Shown: one piece after another, positions 7,727 through 11,762 of the stretch
How positions within the stretch are numbered: the first letter of the stretch is position 1
Layout of the letters: each line of letters opens with the position of its first letter
Assembly: GCA_003455565.1 (NCBI GenBank)
Contig: DMQW01000246.1
Coordinates: 1 to 11,762, forward strand
DNA from: Limisphaerales bacterium
GTDB lineage: Bacteria > Verrucomicrobiota > Verrucomicrobiia > Limisphaerales > UBA11358
DNA: 11,762 nt
Direction of reading: 5' to 3'
Translations under genes and position numbers: made by a program
The notes under the pieces: generated by a model
The model's input: only the letters and a program-made list of their open reading frames with translations
Told to the model about the DNA's origin: nothing
Database searches by the model: none

Positions 7727-7742
7727 GCTCTCTATCGGATGA
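7547..7742 (+). pseudogene. Four-helix-bundle protein (23S rRNA intervening-sequence / Avd-like family), internally deleted
   Basis: A good Shine-Dalgarno (ggag, 9 bases before the ATG; rare in this window) precedes MTFEDLEGWQQTRQL. This matches the typical N terminus (F-E-D-L-x-x-W-Q-x-A-R-x-L) of S23/four-helix-bundle proteins. The reading then shifts to the frame ending at 7742, which shows DNYPKWAAETVEFRK followed by LVGGLIRFTESRKS, a typical C terminus of the same family. Intact members are about 115-135 residues, so roughly 80 central residues and two helices are missing and the halves are out of frame. These proteins occur in 23S rRNA intervening sequences, as free-standing genes, and as Avd in diversity-generating retroelements; no reverse transcriptase is seen here. 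The stop codon overlaps the ATG of the barrel gene at 7739. The family assignment comes from remembered consensus, not a search. Confidence 0.62.
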
Positions 7743-9079
7743 ACTGCCGCATGAATCCACTCTCCTCTCTCCTCTCGGCGTCCGCCACCTGCCTTTGCGC
7801 GCGGCGAAACTGGCTGAGTGCCCTGGCCGCATTCAGTTTTTTCAAAGCCGGTTCTTGCGCCCTGGCGCAGGATGCATCGGCCAAAACGCCGGACGATTCC
7901 GCCGCCAAAACCTCGGTGGAGAAAGCGCCGTTGGAACTTCGCCTCGGTCCCCTTGATTTGCATCCGCGCGTCACCACCGGATTGACCTACGATGACAACA
8001 TATTGTTTTCTTCGGCAAACCCGGAGGCCGATACCTTCTGGACGATTCAACCGGCGTTGCAGGCGGTCGCCGGCGACGATGCCGCCCTCATCGCGTATCG
8101 GGATCAAAACTATGATGTCCTCAACCTTTCACCCGGCAACCTCATCATCCAGCCCCCCGAAGCGTGGCCGGGGAAATTATTGATGCTGGACTACGGTCCG
8201 CGTTTCCAATTTTTTAACCAATACACCGCCAACAACGCCATCGATCAATTTGGCACCCTCAACCTGCTGTGGCCGCTGAACCGGTTGATACTGGGGTTCA
8301 AACAGGATTATCAATTGCAAAAGACCACCCTCATTGAGTTGGGGCAACGCGCCACCGTCGAAACCATTTCCAGCACCCTGGCCGCCGCCTACCAGATCGG
8401 CGAAAAAACCTCCCTGGAGAGCAATTTCCGCCGCATCAGCGTCGGTTACGATCAACTGGGATTGATCGGTTATACCGAATACAATACTGAAGATTGGTTC
8501 AATTATGTGGTGACCGAGGGCCTGCCCGTCAGTGTGGGCGTGTTGGCCGGCTTGGACGAGGTGGCGAACCAGCAGGGTCAAACCTATGAACAATTGCGCG
8601 CGCGCGCACGCTACAATTACACGGAAAAACTTGCCTTCGACGCCTCCGTCGGCGGCGAGTTGCGCCAGTATGACAATGGCAGTCCGGACACACTCTCGCC
8701 CGTGTTCACCATTGCCGGCGAATACCGGCCGGCGGAACGCACCGCCTTGCGCCTGACCGGCTATCGGCAGCAAAACGCCTCCATTATCAATGGTTACAAT
8801 TATACCAGCACCGGCGCGACCTTGAGCCTGCGGCAGGGCATTACCGACCGTTACACTGCCGATTTAAGCGTGGGCTATTATACGCTCGACTATGCCCCCA
8901 CCAGCGGTGCCTTGATAAAATATACCGACGAATACTACACCGCCCGGATTGGCCTCGAGGCGAAAATTATCCGGCACCTGACCGGCAAGATTTTTTATCA
9001 ACTAATCAGCCGCCAGTCGCCAGCCGCCGGCAACATCAATGACAATCAAGCCGGGGTGCAACTGACTTTGAGCTATTGA
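7739..9079 (+). CDS. Outer-membrane beta-barrel protein (putative BBP2-type porin, exopolysaccharide-associated)
   Basis: 446 residues from ATG 7739 (MNCRMNPLSS); ATG 7751 is an equally possible start and neither has a clear Shine-Dalgarno. The frame is open back to 7430, but that part covers the broken four-helix-bundle gene and is not native. A signal peptide is visible: RRNWLSALAAFSFFKAGSCALAQ with an ALA|Q site near residue 43. After a short Ala/Lys-rich linker comes LRLGPLDLHPRVTTGLTYDDNILFS, typical of surface-polysaccharide-locus barrels. About 400 residues of alternating amphipathic strands rich in Tyr, Thr and Asn follow (RARARYNYTEKLAFDASVGG, TADLSVGYYTLDY). The protein ends VQLTLSY, an aromatic C-terminal beta-signal for BAM insertion. 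Position between a membrane repeat protein and GDP-L-fucose synthase suggests a role in polysaccharide export or anchoring. No substrate can be named. Confidence 0.8.
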   Translation: MNCRMNPLSSLLSASATCLCARRNWLSALAAFSFFKAGSCALAQDASAKTPDDSAAKTSVEKAPLELRLGPLDLHPRVTTGLTYDDNILFSSANPEADTFWTIQPALQAVAGDDAALIAYRDQNYDVLNLSPGNLIIQPPEAWPGKLLMLDYGPRFQFFNQYTANNAIDQFGTLNLLWPLNRLILGFKQDYQLQKTTLIELGQRATVETISSTLAAAYQIGEKTSLESNFRRISVGYDQLGLIGYTEYNTEDWFNYVVTEGLPVSVGVLAGLDEVANQQGQTYEQLRARARYNYTEKLAFDASVGGELRQYDNGSPDTLSPVFTIAGEYRPAERTALRLTGYRQQNASIINGYNYTSTGATLSLRQGITDRYTADLSVGYYTLDYAPTSGALIKYTDEYYTARIGLEAKIIRHLTGKIFYQLISRQSPAAGNINDNQAGVQLTLSY

Positions 9080-9124
9080 TGAGTGAGTTGCCGACATTGG
9101 TGTAAAATTATATTTTTATTCCTT

Positions 9125-10063
9125 GTGAATAATGCTTCAAAAATCTATGTGGCTGGCCATCGCGGTCTGGTGGGCAGCGCCATCTGGCGCGAGCTGGAAC
9201 GGCAGGGATTCAAAAATCTCATCGGGCGGACGCGGCCGGAAGTCAATCTATTGGATACCGCTGCCGTCCAGAAATTTTTCGCGGAGACAAAACCTGAATT
9301 TGTTTTCTACGCCGCCGCCAAAGTAGGCGGCATTCTCGCGAATGACACGCAGCCGGCGGCGTTCCTTTTTGAAAATCTGCAGATCCAGAACAACCTCATC
9401 CACACGGCGTATCAGACGGGGACGCGGAAACTTTTATTCCTCGGCAGCTCCTGCATTTATCCCCGGCTCGCGCCGCAGCCGTTGAAGGAGGAATACCTGC
9501 TCACCGGTGAACTGGAACCGACGAACCAATGGTATGCCGTCGCCAAAATCGCGGGCATCAAACTATGCCAGGCCTATCGCCGGCAATACGGCTGCGATTT
9601 TATCAGCGCCATGCCGACGAACATGTATGGGCCGAACGACAACTATGATCTGCAAACATCGCATGTGCTGCCAGCGTTGATCCGGAAATTTCACGACGCC
9701 AAAATAAATTCCGCCGCCACCGTCACCTGCTGGGGCACGGGCGCGCCGCTGCGGGAATTTCTTTACGCCGACGATCTGGCGGGCGCGTGCGTTTTCTTGA
9801 TGCAGAATTACAGCGAGGAACAGTTCATCAATGTCGGCAGCGGCAGCGAAATCACCATCCGTGAATTATCGGAACTGGTAAAACGCGTTGTCGGGTTCGC
9901 CGGCGAAATTGTGTGGGACACGACCAAGCCAAACGGCACACCGCGCAAGCTCATGGACAGTTCGCGGCTGTTCGCGCTGGGCTGGAAACCGCAGGTGGAT
10001 TTAGAAACGGGCATCCGCCTGGCCTACGGGGATTTTCTCGGCAAGCAGCCGCGCGGAAAATAA
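9125..10063 (+). CDS. fcl: GDP-L-fucose synthase (GDP-4-keto-6-deoxy-D-mannose epimerase/reductase)
   Basis: 312 residues from GTG 9125, giving the standard N terminus MNNASKIYVAGHRGLVGSAI. A GTG at 9083 would add 14 residues (SCRHWCKIIFLFL) not typical of the family. This SDR enzyme carries out the NADPH-dependent 3,5-epimerisation and 4-reduction that make GDP-L-fucose. Visible motifs are the nucleotide-binding GHRGLVGS, LGSSCIYP (Ser108, Cys110), YAVAK (Tyr137, Lys141) and TSHVLPALIRKFH (His180). These line up with E. coli Ser107, Cys109, Tyr136, Lys140 and His179, so the active site looks complete. Gmd, which makes the substrate, is not in the window. It starts 45 bases after the barrel gene stop in the same direction, so the two probably share a transcript. 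L-fucose is therefore a likely component of the capsule, O-antigen or exopolysaccharide. Confidence 0.93.
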   Translation: MNNASKIYVAGHRGLVGSAIWRELERQGFKNLIGRTRPEVNLLDTAAVQKFFAETKPEFVFYAAAKVGGILANDTQPAAFLFENLQIQNNLIHTAYQTGTRKLLFLGSSCIYPRLAPQPLKEEYLLTGELEPTNQWYAVAKIAGIKLCQAYRRQYGCDFISAMPTNMYGPNDNYDLQTSHVLPALIRKFHDAKINSAATVTCWGTGAPLREFLYADDLAGACVFLMQNYSEEQFINVGSGSEITIRELSELVKRVVGFAGEIVWDTTKPNGTPRKLMDSSRLFALGWKPQVDLETGIRLAYGDFLGKQPRGK

Positions 10064-10259
10064 TTCCAGCTCGCCACGCGCCAGAAGCCGTCCAGATGGT
10101 CTTTCACCAGTTGGACGCCCGGGCGTTCCACTATCAGCTTGCCATGACGCTGGGAAAAGCGGCGGAGAGCCACCCAGGCCGACCTGCTCAACGTTGCCCG
10201 CTTCGGCCAGACCGCGTTTGGGATTTGTCGGAAGTGGTCGTTTTGATTGACGAAAATCC
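10064..10259. other. Stretch between GDP-fucose synthase and the MITE, no recognised gene
   Basis: GC-rich sequence without an obvious promoter or terminator. A minus-strand frame running 10259 to 10024 reads protein-like (HGKLIVERPGVQLVKDHLDGF near 10085-10150), but I cannot assign it to a family. It overlaps the 3' end of the GDP-fucose synthase gene and runs into the MITE at its 5' side. It may be a gene remnant truncated by the element, or a chance frame. Confidence 0.3.
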
Positions 10260-10380
10260 GAGACCTCTGCAAAACCTGCTGTTCTTTGTAGCGGCGGTCT
10301 GTGACCGCCGTGGTTTTCCTGTAAATCCACACTTCTTCGGCGCTCACAGAACGCCGCCACAGTTGTTTTGCAGAGGTCTC
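10260..10380. mobile_element. MITE-like element with 16-bp perfect terminal inverted repeats
   Basis: The ends are gagacctctgcaaaac (10260-10275) and gttttgcagaggtctc (10365-10380), exact reverse complements over 16 bases. They enclose a 121-bp element without a coding frame. The interior carries two GC-rich palindromes (10287-10361, listed separately). The GAGACC...TTGCAAAA-type end resembles IS5-family-like termini, which suggests a non-autonomous derivative; this is from memory. I see no convincing target-site duplication at the borders. Confidence 0.65.
10287..10361. repeat. Paired GC-rich palindromes (REPIN-like), copy 1
   Basis: The left half contains the perfect stem cggcggtc-tgt-gaccgccg (10292-10310). 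The right half (10338-10361) contains the imperfect palindrome cggcgctcacagaacgccg. Two REP-type hairpins in inverted order separated by a short spacer are the layout of a REPIN. The left 24 bases (10287-10310) recur exactly, in opposite orientation, at 11518-11541; the right 24 bases match 11490-11513 in reverse complement with three transitions. Confidence 0.65.
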
Positions 10381-10390
10381 AATTCAAAAT

Positions 10391-10436
10391 AAAAGCCGGT
10401 CATTTCATAAAAAACACCTTGATTTTACTGGCTTTT
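10391..10436 (+). promoter_or_regulatory. Leader hairpin with T-run upstream of the Panacea-type gene
   Basis: aaaagccggt (10391-10400) pairs with actggctttt (10427-10436) over all 10 positions with one G-T wobble, and the second arm runs on into TT. The 26-base loop is AT-rich. A shorter alternative hairpin, ggct-ttttt-agcc (10430-10442), overlaps the second arm. It could be a weak terminator for readthrough or a leader structure for the toxin-antitoxin-like genes. No good sigma-70 promoter was found: ttgaca at 10456-10461 has no -10 at normal spacing. Confidence 0.3.
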
Positions 10437-10478
10437 TTAGCCTTGCTAAATTTCTTTGACATGGCATGTTTATGGGGC

Positions 10479-11054
10479 ATGACGTTTCGATTCAATATCC
10501 GCAAAGCAACCGAAGCGGCTGCACTGTTCATTAAAATGGAGGGCGGGAAGCTAAACGTGATGAAACTGGTAAAACTGGTTTATTTGCTCGACAGAACTTC
10601 AATTGCGCGCCGGGGAATCCCAGTTGTGGGGGGCATTTATTACTCCATGCGAAACGGGCCGGTGACCAGCGAGCTTTTGGATGTCATCAATGCGGGGAAA
10701 CTGGCAGATGATTCAGACTCATCATGGGAACAATATATTTCAGACCGGGACCAGCATGAAATTGCGCTTCAAAAAGATGTTCCCATTGATTTCATATCTG
10801 AATCGGAAATCAAATTGATTGAGGAGACATACCAGGAACACGGCGCAAAAGATCAATGGCAAATTCGGGATTGGTGTCATCAAAATTGCGGCGAATGGAC
10901 TTCATTGCCGGCCGGACGAGAAAGAATCATGGTCGAGGAAATCGCCGTCAATGTTGGAAAATCAGCAGCCGAGGTGAAGCGTATTACCGAAGAAGCGGTG
11001 GAATCCAATTTGTTGAGTTGCGCTTTTTCAGCTTCATCTTTGGTCTATGCCTGA
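10479..11054 (+). CDS. Panacea/SocA-like (DUF4065) domain protein, probable antitoxin
   Basis: 191 residues from ATG 10479 (MTFRFNIRKATEAAALF); an in-frame ATG at 10461 would add six residues, and the frame is open from further upstream. A weak GGGG lies just before the ATG. The Panacea/SocA-type features are a short N-terminal helix, then KLNVMKLVKLVYLLDR (about 24-39) and GGIYYSMRNGPVTSELLDVI (about 51-70). The C-terminal half, about 110-190, is mostly helical and acidic or mixed. Panacea domains serve as antitoxins against varied small toxins, and as adaptor-like proteins such as SocA. The gene overlaps the next, smaller gene by 8 bases, the usual toxin-antitoxin arrangement. The sequence is visibly AT-richer than the sugar genes and is bracketed by palindromic elements, consistent with horizontal acquisition. 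No DNA-binding domain is obvious. Confidence 0.8.
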   Translation: MTFRFNIRKATEAAALFIKMEGGKLNVMKLVKLVYLLDRTSIARRGIPVVGGIYYSMRNGPVTSELLDVINAGKLADDSDSSWEQYISDRDQHEIALQKDVPIDFISESEIKLIEETYQEHGAKDQWQIRDWCHQNCGEWTSLPAGRERIMVEEIAVNVGKSAAEVKRITEEAVESNLLSCAFSASSLVYA

Positions 11055-11424
11055 TTTGGGATCAACCTGCCGTTGCAATCTTGCCCCCCGGCACATTTGG
11101 GTGATTATTTCTGACCCCGCTAAAAATGAAGACCGGTTTGTGTTGGTTAATCTCACTACGCTCCCGGAAAATTGCGTTGATGACGTGTGCCTCCTTCAAA
11201 ACGAAGATTACCCTCCGTTTTTAACGCAACCAACAACGGCAGCCTATTCGCGTCACAAAATCGGCGATGTAAAAAGCATGGAAATGCTTCTCGCTGTGGG
11301 GCAATTTCACGATATGCCAGCCATCCCGCCTGAAACCTTGCAGAAAATCATAAATGGCGCTCACGAAACGCTGGAACTTCCAAGGGTGGCCAAGTCAATG
11401 CTGCCCCCAGCGCAACCGGTTTGA
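11047..11424 (+). CDS. Small protein coupled to the Panacea gene, candidate toxin
   Basis: 125 residues. The ATG at 11047 overlaps the end of the upstream gene by 8 bases, so translation is probably coupled; no separate Shine-Dalgarno is visible. The N-terminal half looks like a compact beta-barrel: APRHIWVIISDPAKN, then RFVLVNLTTL, then CLLQNEDYPPFLT and TAAYSRHKIGDV. The alternation (H-x-W-V-I-I-S-D-P, F-V-L-V-N-L-T) is reminiscent of PemK/MazF-like SH3-type barrels, but key MazF residues cannot be confirmed by eye. The C-terminal third (IPPETLQKIINGAHETLEL) is helical. Genes of this size next to Panacea antitoxins are the expected toxins. Identity as an RNase, another toxin type, or an unrelated partner is not settled. 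Confidence 0.7.
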   Translation: MPDLGSTCRCNLAPRHIWVIISDPAKNEDRFVLVNLTTLPENCVDDVCLLQNEDYPPFLTQPTTAAYSRHKIGDVKSMEMLLAVGQFHDMPAIPPETLQKIINGAHETLELPRVAKSMLPPAQPV

Positions 11425-11437
11425 ATCTTTTTTAATT

Positions 11438-11561
11438 TCAAACTGATACACTACCCTGCGCGTAGTGGTATAGTTTCAAACTTTTTCGCTGTAGCGGCGC
11501 TCTATGAGCGCCGTTTTCGGCGGTCACAGACCGCCGCTACAGTCAAATTGAGTCACTACCC
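11438..11561. repeat. 19-nt imperfect direct repeats bracketing REPIN copy 2
   Basis: tcaaactgatacactaccc (11438-11456) and tcaaattgagtcactaccc (11543-11561) match at 16 of 19 positions. A third, inverted and gapped copy (gtagtggtatagtttcaaac, 11462-11481) lies between them and can form a weak stem with the first (actac/gtagt). The 9-mer tttcaaact is directly repeated at 11436 and 11474. Together with the palindromes inside, this forms a composite element right after the toxin-like gene. Confidence 0.5.
11489..11542. repeat. Paired GC-rich palindromes (REPIN-like), copy 2
   Basis: 54 bases with perfect 11-base ends (ctgtagcggcg / cgccgctacag). The first hairpin is cggcgctctatgagcgccg, the spacer is tttt, and the second hairpin is cggcggtcacagaccgccg. 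It is an inverted relative of copy 1 at 10287-10361. It may also stop or stabilise the toxin-antitoxin transcript, since it lies 65 bases after that stop codon. Confidence 0.65.
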
Positions 11562-11762
11562 CGGCGCCTTGCGAAATTTTAACATAAAACAGCCGGTTTG
11601 AAGCATGCGCTTTGTTCTTCGCTATTTCCGGTGGAAGGCCCGGCGTGAGGGTGAAAGATGGCTGGTTGGAACGTCCGCCCTCACCCTAACCCTCTCCCCC
11701 AGGAGAGGAAACGACCCATGCTTCTCCAGTTGCTTGCCAATTAGAGCATATTAAATAAAACT
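11562..11762. other. Right-end intergenic stretch with hairpin-forming repeat
   Basis: No coding frame is visible. gtgaggg (11645-11651) and ccctcac (11678-11684) form an inverted repeat. They are followed by cctctcc-ccca-ggagagg (11691-11708), a 7-base perfect stem with a 4-base loop. The string ccctcaccctaaccctctcc is of a type found scattered in many bacterial genomes as an intergenic repeat (recollection). The last 30 bases are AT-rich and may lead to the next gene's promoter. Confidence 0.4.

Noticed and set aside
7430..7738. N-terminal extension of the barrel gene back to 7430
   Set aside because: It would overlap the repeat-protein gene and run through the broken four-helix-bundle gene; a signal peptide begins only after 7739/7751.
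10456..10484. ttgaca as a -35 box for the Panacea-type gene
   Set aside because: No -10-like hexamer lies at 16-18 bases; the position 17 bases on is the start codon itself.

Overview
The window reads like a chromosomal piece of a Gram-negative, polysaccharide-degrading bacterium, most likely Verrucomicrobiota (Limisphaerales/Pedosphaera-like). This placement is an inference. It rests on an exported GH2 galactosidase-like enzyme next to a sialate O-acetylesterase-type protein, a C-terminally aromatic outer-membrane barrel, almost no Shine-Dalgarno sequences, moderate GC, and many GC-rich palindromic intergenic repeats. No rRNA, tRNA, CRISPR array or complete transposase was seen.

Region 1 (1-6010) handles carbohydrate catabolism. 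The 3' end of an SGNH/GDSL hydrolase overlaps (ATGA) an exported GH2 enzyme, followed after a 15-base gap by an exported SGNH acetylesterase. These three probably form one operon that removes acyl groups and galactosyl-type residues from a heteropolysaccharide. A convergent minus-strand gene for a mannonate dehydratase (hexuronate catabolism) ends 8 bases away. It carries a perfect odd palindrome (6043-6057) just upstream of its best start, a candidate operator.

Region 2 (about 6011-6804) has no recognisable gene. It holds a purine-rich arm, a cluster of six degenerate 12-mers in both orientations, and a pyrimidine-rich arm with short direct repeats.

Region 3 (6805-10063) looks like an envelope/exopolysaccharide operon. 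It encodes a single-pass membrane protein with six exact-length 15-residue tandem repeats, an outer-membrane beta-barrel, and GDP-L-fucose synthase. Between the first two genes sits a broken four-helix-bundle (23S-rRNA-intervening-sequence/Avd-like) gene. It has a strong ribosome binding site and lies within a 23-nt inverted repeat (21/23 matches).

Region 4 (10064-11762) is an accessory island: a 121-bp MITE-like element with perfect 16-bp terminal inverted repeats, then an overlapping two-gene module (Panacea/SocA-like antitoxin plus a small probable toxin), then a second palindromic element. The two palindromic elements share a 24-nt identical stretch in opposite orientation and so bracket the toxin-antitoxin module. 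The window ends in hairpin-rich sequence without a gene.

The most interesting signals are the bracketed toxin-antitoxin-like pair, the four-helix-bundle cassette with its inverted flanks and its resemblance to the gene-less region 2, and the 15-residue repeat protein paired with an outer-membrane barrel.
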